Positions 37,891 through 45,984 of a stretch of 47,390 nt of DNA are shown one piece after another. A program made the translations under genes and the position numbers. The notes beneath the pieces were generated by a model. It worked only from the letters and a program-made list of their open reading frames with translations. It was not told where the DNA came from and did no database searches. Position 1 is the stretch's first letter; each line of letters starts with the position of its first letter. The stretch comes from Crocinitomicaceae bacterium. GTDB lineage: Bacteria; Bacteroidota; Bacteroidia; Flavobacteriales_D; Parvicellaceae. Where the stretch lies: NCBI GenBank assembly GCA_002716065.1, contig PAZE01000039.1:1-47390 (forward strand), in the 5' to 3' direction.

Positions 37891-38079
37891 TTAATTGGGG
37901 AAAACACTCATAAATTTAACATGTAATTTAGCACTAATGTACTTGTGCCCTTTTATTTGGAGAGAAATGGATTTTAAAATTTGGTCAAGGTGATTGTCTG
38001 AACATTGATTTAGATTGTCTTCAATGCTAAACATTTTCCAAAAACTTTCAATAAAAGCTATTTTTTCGAATCTTGACAT
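37891..38079 (-). CDS. Possible small hypothetical protein (62 aa)
   Basis: 62 residues (MSRFEKIAFIESFWKMF...), not recognised. It lies in a 380-nt gap on the same strand as both neighbours and has ordinary amino-acid composition, but nothing else supports it. The rest of the gap (37799-37890 and 38080-38178) shows an A9 run at 38100-38108, which is a U tract on the minus strand and might end plsC transcription, and no strong hairpin. Confidence 0.3.
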   Translation of the reverse strand: MSRFEKIAFIESFWKMFSIEDNLNQCSDNHLDQILKSISLQIKGHKYISAKLHVKFMSVFPN

Positions 38080-38178
38080 AATATTTTATACGTATTTCTA
38101 AAAAAAAAGATATCACTTTGTTGTAAAGACTCTTTTTAATCGAAAATGTTGTCTGGTTAGAGCAGTTGAAATAAAAAA

Positions 38179-38898
38179 TTATAAATCTGCAAGCAAGGTT
38201 TCTACCTTATTTTGAGTTAGTTTGGCTAGTTGATCAGCAGAGTCATTAGGGTAGTCTAATGGATCAATTGGATTGCCAAAATTCACTTGAATTTTATATG
38301 GACGCAATTTAAAACTGTTTGGTGGATTTACTTCTAAAGTTCCTTTTATTGCAACAGGTATTATTTTGATATTGCTATTTTTCGCAATAATAAAACTCCC
38401 TCTTTTAAACAGTTTAATTTTTCCGTTTTTTGAACGAGTTCCTTCTGGAAAGGTAATCACATTTCTGCCACTTAAAATAAGCTTTCCTGCTTTTTTCATA
38501 CTTTCCATTGCTTTTTCAGTATTGGATCTGTCAATAAAAATCATTCCAGCAGCAGAAACATACCAGCCAATAAAAGGGATTTTCTTAAGTTCTTTTTTAG
38601 CAATAAAATGTATGGGATCATTTAATGACATAAATAGTGCTGGTATATCATACATTGATTGGTGATTGGCACAAAAAATAACGGGTTCTTTAAGGTCCGA
38701 AATTCTGTCTTTGTTGTATGTTTTAAGAGATGAAAAAACAATTGCAAACAGTAATCTAGACCAAATATTTTTAGCAATCCAAAAAGAAAAACGCTTAGAA
38801 ATAAGTAAAGCTATGGTGGCTAAAATTCCAGAAACAATAATGGCTAAGCAAATTAAAATCCATTGAATTAAATTAATCAACTTCCACATGCTTGCCAA
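38179..38898 (-). CDS. 1-acyl-sn-glycerol-3-phosphate acyltransferase (PlsC family)
   Basis: 239 residues with a membrane anchor (about 8-35), the catalytic HX4D motif H79-QSMY-D84 and the PEGTR motif (151-155). It transfers an acyl chain to lysophosphatidate or a related acceptor at the inner membrane. The gene lies 21 nt downstream of the serine palmitoyltransferase-type gene, so it may instead act on a sphingoid or capnoid base; both readings fit the motifs. Confidence 0.92.
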   Translation of the reverse strand: MASMWKLINLIQWILICLAIIVSGILATIALLISKRFSFWIAKNIWSRLLFAIVFSSLKTYNKDRISDLKEPVIFCANHQSMYDIPALFMSLNDPIHFIAKKELKKIPFIGWYVSAAGMIFIDRSNTEKAMESMKKAGKLILSGRNVITFPEGTRSKNGKIKLFKRGSFIIAKNSNIKIIPVAIKGTLEVNPPNSFKLRPYKIQVNFGNPIDPLDYPNDSADQLAKLTQNKVETLLADL

Positions 38899-38919
38899 TT
38901 GGATTTTTTACAAATTCTT

Positions 38920-40173
38920 TTATTTATTCGTATCTAAAACCTTATCCGAATGATACTCTCCAGCATCAAGTTTTCCTTTTATCTCTTTAAAAACTTTAAT
39001 GGTGTAATTTACATCTTCTATTGAATGAGAAGCGGTAGGTATTAATCTTAGTAAAATCATTCCCTTAGGAACAACTGGATACACAACGATTGAGCAAAAT
39101 AAGCTGTGATTTTCTCTAAGATCGAAAGTTAAATTGGTAGCTTCACCTAAAGTTCCACTTAACATCACTGGAGTTACACAAGAATTGGTATTTCCAAGGT
39201 TGAATCCAGATTCTTTTAGTCCATTTTGAAGAGCATTGGTAATTGTCCAAAGTTTTTCTCTTTGCTCAATACCTTTTAACAACTCTAAACGCTTAAGTGC
39301 TCCAACAACAAGAGGCATAGGTAACGATTTGGCAAAAATTTGAGATCTCATGTTGTATGCTAAGTAGTTGATAATGTCATCATTACTACAAACAAATGCT
39401 CCAACACTAGCCATTGATTTGGCAAATGTTCCAAAAAGAACATCTATTTCGTCTTGCACACCTTGATATTCACCAGCACCTTGTCCTTTTTCACCTAGTG
39501 TTCCAAATCCATGAGCATCATCAACAAATAATCTGAACTGGAATTTTTCAGATTTTCTATACTCAATAATTTCTTTTAATTTACCTTGATCACCACTCAT
39601 TCCAAAAACACCTTCCGTAACTACTAAAATACCTCCCCCAGATTCTTGAGCAAGCTTAGTAGCAGTAACCATTTGTTTTTCGAAGCTTTCCATGTCATTA
39701 TGTTTGAAAACCTTACGTTTCCCTTGATGAAGACGGACTCCATCTACCATGCAAGCGTGAGATTCACTATCGTAAACAATGACATCATTTCTGTCAACAA
39801 GAGCTTCAATTGCAGACATACAACCTTGGTACCCAAAATTAAGTAGGTAGCAGGCTTCTTTGTCCATAAAATCTGCCAGTTGCTGTTCTAATTTTTCATG
39901 TTCACTTGTTTGTCCTGACATCATTCTTGCACCCATTGGATATCCTAATCCCCATCTTTCTGCAGCATCAGCATCTGCTTTTCTAATTTCTGGTAGATTA
40001 GAAAGCCCTAGATAGTTGTTGATACTCCATGTAAGCACTTCTTTGCCTTTGAAGGTCATTTTGGGGGCAATATCCCCTTCAAGTTTAGGGAAGGTAAAAT
40101 AGCCGTGTGATTCTTTAGCGTGTTGTCCCAATGGACCCCTGTTAGCTTTTATTTTGTCAAAAATATCAGTCAT
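38920..40173 (-). CDS. Serine palmitoyltransferase-type alpha-oxoamine synthase
   Basis: 417 residues of the PLP-dependent alpha-oxoamine synthase family. It shows SESHAC, DDAHGFGTLG (D219, H221) and the Schiff-base lysine K252 in FGTFAKSMASVGAF. The sequence, including the N-terminal GPLGQHAKESHGYFTFPKLEG, resembles the enzymes of Bacteroidota that condense serine, or cysteate, with an acyl-CoA to begin sphingolipids or sulfonolipids. A 2-amino-3-ketobutyrate CoA ligase label is sometimes given to such proteins but fits less well. It is followed by a PlsC-type gene and divergent from bamD. Confidence 0.88.
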   Translation of the reverse strand: MTDIFDKIKANRGPLGQHAKESHGYFTFPKLEGDIAPKMTFKGKEVLTWSINNYLGLSNLPEIRKADADAAERWGLGYPMGARMMSGQTSEHEKLEQQLADFMDKEACYLLNFGYQGCMSAIEALVDRNDVIVYDSESHACMVDGVRLHQGKRKVFKHNDMESFEKQMVTATKLAQESGGGILVVTEGVFGMSGDQGKLKEIIEYRKSEKFQFRLFVDDAHGFGTLGEKGQGAGEYQGVQDEIDVLFGTFAKSMASVGAFVCSNDDIINYLAYNMRSQIFAKSLPMPLVVGALKRLELLKGIEQREKLWTITNALQNGLKESGFNLGNTNSCVTPVMLSGTLGEATNLTFDLRENHSLFCSIVVYPVVPKGMILLRLIPTASHSIEDVNYTIKVFKEIKGKLDAGEYHSDKVLDTNK

Positions 40174-40232
40174 GTTCTTTTTTTCTGTAAGTCGTGTTTA
40201 TTGTAATAAAGTATATAAACTTATATAAGGGG

Positions 40233-40240
40233 CAAAAGTA
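40233..40240 (-). promoter_or_regulatory. Candidate -7 element (TACTTTTG) for the serine palmitoyltransferase-type gene
   Basis: On the minus strand this is TACTTTTG, an exact TAnnTTTG match 59 nt upstream of the ATG at 40173. Close by are a short inverted repeat (TATATAA 40212-40218 and TTATATA 40221-40227) and two copies of ACTTATATA (40219 and 40245). Confidence 0.4.
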
Positions 40241-40347
40241 GTATACTTATATATGTTGCACAATACAAAAGCTATTTTTTATTAACATCTTTAGAATTCA
40301 ATCTATACTACAATTTTATTTTCATTCATTCGTTAAATGAAAAAAAT

Positions 40348-40355
40348 TATATTTG
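40348..40355 (+). promoter_or_regulatory. Candidate -7 element (TATATTTG) for bamD, nearly leaderless
   Basis: TATATTTG matches TAnnTTTG exactly and ends 7 nt before the bamD ATG, so the transcript would have almost no 5' leader. The -33 position shows TTCA rather than TTTG. Confidence 0.5.
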
Positions 40356-40362
40356 CAATCCA

Positions 40363-41163
40363 ATGAAAAGAATTCTTTCTATACTGTTTGTTGTTGCTTT
40401 TTTAATTAGCTGTTCTGAGTACAATAAGGTTGTTAAAGGTACTGATTACAATCTTAAATATGAGAAAGCTGTTGAGTATTATCAAAATGGTGATTGTTTC
40501 AAAGCGCTTCCACTTTTTGAGGAACTAATGTCTTATTTTAGAATGACTGACAAGGGTGAGGATGTATATTACTATTATGCCAAAACTCAGTATTGTATGA
40601 AAGATTATTATTTAGCTGGGTATTATTTTAAACGATTTTCAAAAAACTTCCCCAACAGTAATCGAGCTGAGGAGTGTGCTTTTAACAGTGCTGTTTGTTA
40701 TATGAAAAATTCGCCTGATTTTTATTTAGATCAGTCCGATACTTACAATTCAATTGATGAATTTCAACTTTTCATGAACAGATATCCTGAAAGCTACTTG
40801 GTAGATAGTTGTAATACATTGATTAAAGATTTGCGATCTAAGTTGGAGCTAAAAAGTTTCGAAAAGTCCAATTTATATTTTAAAATGGAAAAGTATAGAT
40901 CTGCTATAATTGCCTATAATTCTACTTTAGAGAAGTTCCCTGATACTCAATTCAGAGAAGAAATACTTTTTATGATTGTTAAGGCGAACTTTATGTTTGC
41001 TTCCAACAGTGTAGAGTCAAAAAAAGTAGAAAGATTTGAGGCAACTATCGATTCTTATCTTACCTTTGTGGACTCTTTTGAAAAAAGTAGTTATTTAAAG
41101 ACCGCAGAGTCCTATTATAACTCATCAATAAGAGAAATTGAAAAACAGAATAATTTAAATTAG
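40363..41163 (+). CDS. bamD: Outer membrane protein assembly factor BamD
   Basis: 266 residues. A lipoprotein signal has a lipobox ending LISC (C17). Tetratricopeptide-like helices follow (KYEKAVEYYQNGDCFKALPLFEELMSYF, YYYYAKTQYCMKDYYLAGYYFKRFSKNFP). BamD is the outer-membrane lipoprotein that supports BamA in inserting beta-barrel proteins. It starts a tightly packed run: omega 1 nt later, then coaBC, DUF4835, dapA. Confidence 0.92.
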   Translation: MKRILSILFVVAFLISCSEYNKVVKGTDYNLKYEKAVEYYQNGDCFKALPLFEELMSYFRMTDKGEDVYYYYAKTQYCMKDYYLAGYYFKRFSKNFPNSNRAEECAFNSAVCYMKNSPDFYLDQSDTYNSIDEFQLFMNRYPESYLVDSCNTLIKDLRSKLELKSFEKSNLYFKMEKYRSAIIAYNSTLEKFPDTQFREEILFMIVKANFMFASNSVESKKVERFEATIDSYLTFVDSFEKSSYLKTAESYYNSSIREIEKQNNLN

Positions 41164-41164
41164 A

Positions 41165-41491
41165 ATGGCATATAGAGATAACACTGCTGAAAGAACAACT
41201 ATTACAAGAGATTTAAGAGAAATGGAAAAGCCTCTTGGTAATGTTTACGAAACTATTGTTCTACTTTCTAAAAGATCTAATCAGATTAATTCTGAGCTTA
41301 AAGAAGAGCTTTCTCAAAAACTAGATGAATTTGCTTCTACTACTGATAATTTGGAAGAAATATTTGAAAATCGTGAGCAAATTGAGGTTTCTAGGTTTTA
41401 TGAGCGTTTACCAAAGCCTGGCGCCATTGCAATGCAAGAATTAGAATTGGATTCATTGTTTTGGAGACAGCCAGAAAAAGAAGAAAATTAA
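41165..41491 (+). CDS. RNA polymerase omega-like subunit (Bacteroidota type)
   Basis: 108 residues. The central part (NVYETIVLLSKRSNQINSELKEELSQKLDEF) matches the omega-like proteins annotated between bamD and coaBC in Flavobacteriia. Omega helps assemble the RNA polymerase core. The assignment rests on sequence pattern plus this conserved position; similarity to E. coli RpoZ is low. Confidence 0.82.
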   Translation: MAYRDNTAERTTITRDLREMEKPLGNVYETIVLLSKRSNQINSELKEELSQKLDEFASTTDNLEEIFENREQIEVSRFYERLPKPGAIAMQELELDSLFWRQPEKEEN

Positions 41492-41501
41492 TTTCCTAAG
41501 C

Positions 41502-42695
41502 ATGCTGAATGGGAAGAACGTACTTCTCGCTGTAACAGGTAGTATTGCTGCTTACAAATCAGCTTTAATTGTAAGAGAATTTATTAAAAAGGGCGCAAAT
41601 GTTAAAGTCATCATGACCGATTCCTCTTGCGAATTTATTACTCCACTAACACTTTCTACATTGTCTAAAAATCCTGTTGTAAAGGATTTTGTTAAGGATC
41701 TTGATAGTGGTGTTTGGAACAATCATGTAGACTTAGGTTTATGGGCAGATTTTATGCTTATTGCACCTTCTACCGCCAATACTCTTGCAAAATTAGTTGG
41801 CGGTAATGCGGATACTTTTCTTCTTGCTACTTATTTATCTGCCAGATGTCCTGTCTTTGTTGCACCAGCTATGGATCTAGATATGTTTAAGCACCCATCA
41901 ACACAAAATAATTTAGAGGTGCTTAAAAGTAGAGGTGTTATGGTAATTCAACCCGAATATGGAGAATTAGCTAGTGGGTTAGAAGGTGAGGGTAGATTAG
42001 CAGAGCCTGAAAATATTATCTCTTTTATTCATGATTATTTTTTGGATTTGGCTTCACTTAGGGGAAAGAAAATTCTCATTACAGCAGGGCCTACTTATGA
42101 AGCTATTGACCCGGTTCGTTTTATTGGAAACCACTCATCTGGTAAAATGGGTTTCGCAATAGCAGAGATTGCAGCTTCAAGAGGAGCGGAAGTTGTTTTA
42201 GTTTCCGGGCCTGTTTCATTACCTTCACCTGATAATGTTGAAAGAATTGACGTTACATCCGCTAGTGATATGCTTGAGCAAGTTTCTAAGCAATATACTC
42301 ATTGTGATGTTGTAATTATGGCTGCTGCAGTAGCTGATTATGCAGTTCAACAGCCATCTGCATCTAAAATCAAAAAAAATACTAGTGTTTTTAGTTTAGA
42401 ACTTGAAAAAACTAAAGATATTTTGCATTTTTTAGGAGAGAACAAAAATAAGCAATTGCTTATTGGGTTTGCGCTTGAAACAGATAATGAAGTTGAAAAC
42501 GCTAAGAAGAAATTAAAAGCTAAAAATTTGGATGCTATTGTTTTGAATTCTTTAAATGACAAAGGTGCAGGTTTTGCAACAGATACTAATCAAATTACTG
42601 TTATTAAAAGAAATAATAAAATGATTAGTTTTGAGTTAAAGCATAAGCTAGATGTTGCTAAAGATATTTTGGATGTAGCCGAAAGCATGTTATGA
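41502..42695 (+). CDS. coaBC: Bifunctional phosphopantothenoylcysteine decarboxylase/phosphopantothenate--cysteine ligase
   Basis: 397 residues. The CoaC flavoprotein half (1 to about 180) has TGSIAAYKSA, the catalytic histidine H75 in NNHVDLGLWAD and APAMDLDMF (121-129). The CoaB half has ITAGPTYEAIDPVRFIGNHSSGKMG and the C-terminal KKNTSVFSLELEKTKDIL region with the conserved lysines. It carries out two steps of coenzyme A synthesis in the cytoplasm. Its stop overlaps the next start (ATGA). Confidence 0.96.
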   Translation: MLNGKNVLLAVTGSIAAYKSALIVREFIKKGANVKVIMTDSSCEFITPLTLSTLSKNPVVKDFVKDLDSGVWNNHVDLGLWADFMLIAPSTANTLAKLVGGNADTFLLATYLSARCPVFVAPAMDLDMFKHPSTQNNLEVLKSRGVMVIQPEYGELASGLEGEGRLAEPENIISFIHDYFLDLASLRGKKILITAGPTYEAIDPVRFIGNHSSGKMGFAIAEIAASRGAEVVLVSGPVSLPSPDNVERIDVTSASDMLEQVSKQYTHCDVVIMAAAVADYAVQQPSASKIKKNTSVFSLELEKTKDILHFLGENKNKQLLIGFALETDNEVENAKKKLKAKNLDAIVLNSLNDKGAGFATDTNQITVIKRNNKMISFELKHKLDVAKDILDVAESML

Positions 42696-43603
42696 TAAGA
42701 GAATTCGTATCTATACTTTTTTGTTTTGCTTGTATTTCAGTTGGTTCACAGGAGCTTAACTGTCAAGTATCTGTAATTGCTCCAACCCTTCAAAGTAATC
42801 CTGCTAATCAGGAAATTATAGAGTCTTTACAATCCTCTGTTTTTGAATTTGTTAATAATACAAAATGGACAAACGATCAGTTTAAACTCCATGAAAGAAT
42901 AGAGTGTAATATTTTAATTAATATTCAAGATAAGATTTCTAGTGATGAATTTAGGGGTAGTATTCAAATTAGCTCTTCTAGACCTGTTTTTAATTCAAGT
43001 TACAAAAGCAGGTTGTTCAATTACAGTGATCCCAATTTACAGTTTAGGTATTTAAGAAATACAGCAATAATTTTTAAGCCAGATAATCACTTTGATAATT
43101 TAGCTGACGTTTTAGCTTTTTATATTTATATGATTATCGGCTATGATTACGATTCTTATTCTTTAGAAGGTGGAACACCTTATTTTAACAAAGCAATGCA
43201 AATAGTGTCGAATTGTCAAAATGCTCCTGAACCTGGATGGAAACCTAGTGAAGGCAATAGAAACAGGTATTGGTTGATTCAAAATGCTACACAAGCATTA
43301 TTTAAGCCTTTAAGACAATGCTATTATGATTTTCATAGAAAAGGATTTGACAACTCTTATGAAAATAGAGAGGAAAGCCTAACTGCAATTTTTAATGCTT
43401 TGCAATTGCTAGAGTCTATCCATAAAGCCAGACCAAATTCATTTAATATTCAACTTTTTTTTACTGCTAAGAATGATGAGGTGGTAAGTCTTTTTTCACC
43501 TGTTCAAACTGACCTAAGAATGAGGGTTTATAACCTTTTGGTAAAGTTGGATCCAGGAAATATTTCTAAATACAATAAAATTAAATCGGGAGCTAAATTA
43601 TGA
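42692..43603 (+). CDS. DUF4835 family protein
   Basis: 303 residues with a signal peptide (about 1-19, ISVGSQELNC). The sequence follows the DUF4835 pattern well known next to coaBC in Flavobacteriia: KWTNDQFKLHERIECNILINI, then a YDYDSYSLEGGTPYFNKAMQI block. Function is unknown; it is probably periplasmic or outer-membrane associated. It overlaps coaBC and dapA by 4 bp each, so the three are translationally coupled. Confidence 0.88.
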   Translation: MIREFVSILFCFACISVGSQELNCQVSVIAPTLQSNPANQEIIESLQSSVFEFVNNTKWTNDQFKLHERIECNILINIQDKISSDEFRGSIQISSSRPVFNSSYKSRLFNYSDPNLQFRYLRNTAIIFKPDNHFDNLADVLAFYIYMIIGYDYDSYSLEGGTPYFNKAMQIVSNCQNAPEPGWKPSEGNRNRYWLIQNATQALFKPLRQCYYDFHRKGFDNSYENREESLTAIFNALQLLESIHKARPNSFNIQLFFTAKNDEVVSLFSPVQTDLRMRVYNLLVKLDPGNISKYNKIKSGAKL

Positions 43604-44490
43604 TGAATTTTTGTGGTTTGGGAGTTGCATTAGTAACTCCGTTTAATGAAAATGGATTAGTTGATTATAGTGGACTTCAAAAATTAGTAGAGCACCAAAT
43701 AACTAATGGTACAGACTATTTAGTGGTTCAAGGTACTACAGGAGAATCAGCTACATTGTCTTCACAAGAGAAAAAAGCAGTGTTGGATTTTATTATTGAA
43801 GTAAATGCTAAAAGACTTCCAGTAGTTTTAGGCTTAGGTGGAAATAATACTAAGAATTTATCCGATCAATTACAGCAATTTAATTCCAATGATATTGATG
43901 GGATTTTGTCTGTTAGCCCATATTACAATAAACCATCTCAAAAAGGAATAATTGAGCATTATAAAACAATAGCCTCTGCTACAGATTTACCTATAATTCT
44001 CTATAATGTTCCTGGAAGAACAAGTAGTAATCTTCTTGCTGAATCAACTTTAGAGTTAGCTCATGAAGTAGAAAACATTGTAGCTGTTAAGGAAGCTTCT
44101 GGTGATTTAGAGCAAATTATGACGTTGATTAATCAACGTCCTAAAGACTTTTTGGTTCTTTCAGGAGATGATGCCCTTACATTAGCTCATCTTGCTGTTG
44201 GTGGCCATGGAGTTATTTCTGTTGTGGCAAATGCTTTTCCAAAAAGATTTTCAACATTAGTACATGCTGCAATTAATGGAGATTATAATTTAGCTAGAGA
44301 AAAACACTTCGAGTTGTTTGAGATTATTCAACATCTTTTTGCTGACGGTAATCCCGGTGGGATTAAACATGTACTTAAGTTACTGGGCATTTGTGGAGAT
44401 TCTGTTAGACTTCCTTTGGTTAAGGTAAACTCTCAAACTGCAGATAATCTCTACAGGCTTACGGCAAATCTAGGAGAGAAAGTAATCTAG
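43600..44490 (+). CDS. dapA: 4-hydroxy-tetrahydrodipicolinate synthase
   Basis: 296 residues of the DapA barrel: GTTGESATLS near the N-terminus, Y135 in LYNVPGRTS and the Schiff-base lysine K164 in VAVKEASGD. It condenses pyruvate with aspartate semialdehyde to start the diaminopimelate/lysine branch. The DapB that follows it in the pathway is encoded 26 kb away at 16643. It ends in a 4-bp tail overlap with the convergent yigZ-like gene. Confidence 0.96.
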   Translation: MMNFCGLGVALVTPFNENGLVDYSGLQKLVEHQITNGTDYLVVQGTTGESATLSSQEKKAVLDFIIEVNAKRLPVVLGLGGNNTKNLSDQLQQFNSNDIDGILSVSPYYNKPSQKGIIEHYKTIASATDLPIILYNVPGRTSSNLLAESTLELAHEVENIVAVKEASGDLEQIMTLINQRPKDFLVLSGDDALTLAHLAVGGHGVISVVANAFPKRFSTLVHAAINGDYNLAREKHFELFEIIQHLFADGNPGGIKHVLKLLGICGDSVRLPLVKVNSQTADNLYRLTANLGEKVI

Positions 44491-45116
44491 TGCTCCAAAA
44501 TTTTAAATTGAATATGATTGCTTTTAACAGAGTTTTCTAAGATTTTTATGATGTTTATTGGGCATTCAAGATGAATAATGCTTTCAATGTTAAGCTCTTG
44601 GAAAACTATTTTAAGTTGTAGTTTTTTAATCATACTCATCACTTTATTCATTTGGGCATAATTAAACCTAAGCTCATATAAAATAGTAATTTCTTTTTTT
44701 GTTAATGTATTATTTACAATGGCTTGTTTTGTTACTTCTTTAAAAGCTTTTATTAATCCACCAACTCCTAATTTTACTCCTCCAAAATAACGAATAACGA
44801 TACATGCACAGTAAGTGATTTCAAAACTCTCTAGCTGGCCTAAAATTGGTTTCCCTGCACTATTGGTTGGTTCTCCATCATCATTAACCCGATAGTTTGA
44901 TCCATCTGCAAGTGTTTTATATGCATAGCAAAAATGTCTTGCATCATTATACTGTTCCTTAAAGGAATTAAGTTTTTTTGTGAAGTCTTCATCTGATGAA
45001 ATAGGAAAAAGGTGAGCAATGAATTTACTTCCTTTTTCTTTTAACTCACTAGTAGATGTTGTTTCTATGGTCTTGTAGCTATCCAACGTTAAATAATTGA
45101 AGAAGCTCTTTTGCAA
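44487..45116 (-). CDS. YigZ/IMPACT family protein
   Basis: 209 residues. The IMPACT domain is clear: GSKFIAHLFPI, NDARHFCYAYK, RVNDDGEPTNSAGKPILGQLES, then VIRYFGGVKLGVGGLIKAF. Its role in bacteria is not settled; the family is linked to translation or stress control. The ATG at 45116 overlaps the DMT gene by 38 bp. A TTG at 45086, giving LDSYKTIETTS as the N-terminus, would cut the overlap to 8 bp and starts where homologues usually begin, so it is a fair alternative. Confidence 0.88.
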   Translation of the reverse strand: MQKSFFNYLTLDSYKTIETTSTSELKEKGSKFIAHLFPISSDEDFTKKLNSFKEQYNDARHFCYAYKTLADGSNYRVNDDGEPTNSAGKPILGQLESFEITYCACIVIRYFGGVKLGVGGLIKAFKEVTKQAIVNNTLTKKEITILYELRFNYAQMNKVMSMIKKLQLKIVFQELNIESIIHLECPINIIKILENSVKSNHIQFKILEH

Positions 45117-45984
45117 ATGTGATTAAAGAAATGGCAATTACCGCTAGAGCTATCCCTAACCAATTGCTTTTTGAAAGGTGTTCTTTAAAAAGTAGTATTC
45201 CTGAAGTTGCTGTTAGAACAATAACTCCCATATTAACAATTGGAAAAACTTGTGAGCTTTCAAAAATTCCTGAAGATAAAGCTTCTACAAAAAAGAATAG
45301 TGTAAAGTAATTGGGGATTCCAAGTATTATTCCCCAAATTATGTTTTTAGTTCTAAATGTATGTTGCCCTTTAAATATTTGGTAGGTAAGAAAAACACCA
45401 CCAAAAAGAGCAGCAATAAAAAAGGTAGTAGCAAAAAATGTATTATTATTGGTTTCATTTAATGAAATTTCTTGTGCCCATTTTAGTGTGCTGTCAGCTA
45501 TTCCTTGACCAATGAAAATTAGAATAATTATAAAGAGATATTTCTTTTCAAAAGATAGTTTTCCATTTTTAGAACAGGAAAAATAAATAGCTAAAATAGC
45601 CAATATTACACCACTTAATTTAATAAGGTTTTTGTCTTCATTAAATATAAAAAGCCCAACAATAACAGGTATAATCATGGACATTTTATTGGAAACTGTA
45701 GTGATTGAAATTCCAATTTTCTGAGTTCCAAATGCTACAAGATTAAAGGTGATAATAAAGAGAACTCCAATTATTAGCGCTTGAAAAATGAATTCCGAAT
45801 GAATTACATTACCTATTGAGAAATTACTAATTGAGAAATTTTTATCAGCAAATAGTGCTAAAAAACCAGCTGTAATGTAGTTTACAATTATGGCTTGTAG
45901 GTTATTTATTTTAAAAAGCTCAAAGTATTTAAAAATAATGAGCATTGAAGAGAAAGTTATTATTGTAAGTATAATATCAATCAT
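45079..45984 (-). CDS. EamA/DMT-family membrane transporter
   Basis: 301 residues with about ten hydrophobic helices in two halves, as in EamA drug/metabolite transporters (GISITTVSNKMSMIIPVIVGLFIFNE; ESSQVFPIVNMGVIVLTATSGILLFKEHLSKSNWLGIALAVIAISL). Substrate unknown. It starts inside the ribD stop region (4-bp overlap) and may serve export of a related metabolite, which is a guess. Confidence 0.88.
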   Translation of the reverse strand: MIDIILTIITFSSMLIIFKYFELFKINNLQAIIVNYITAGFLALFADKNFSISNFSIGNVIHSEFIFQALIIGVLFIITFNLVAFGTQKIGISITTVSNKMSMIIPVIVGLFIFNEDKNLIKLSGVILAILAIYFSCSKNGKLSFEKKYLFIIILIFIGQGIADSTLKWAQEISLNETNNNTFFATTFFIAALFGGVFLTYQIFKGQHTFRTKNIIWGIILGIPNYFTLFFFVEALSSGIFESSQVFPIVNMGVIVLTATSGILLFKEHLSKSNWLGIALAVIAISLITFAKELLQLFNVG

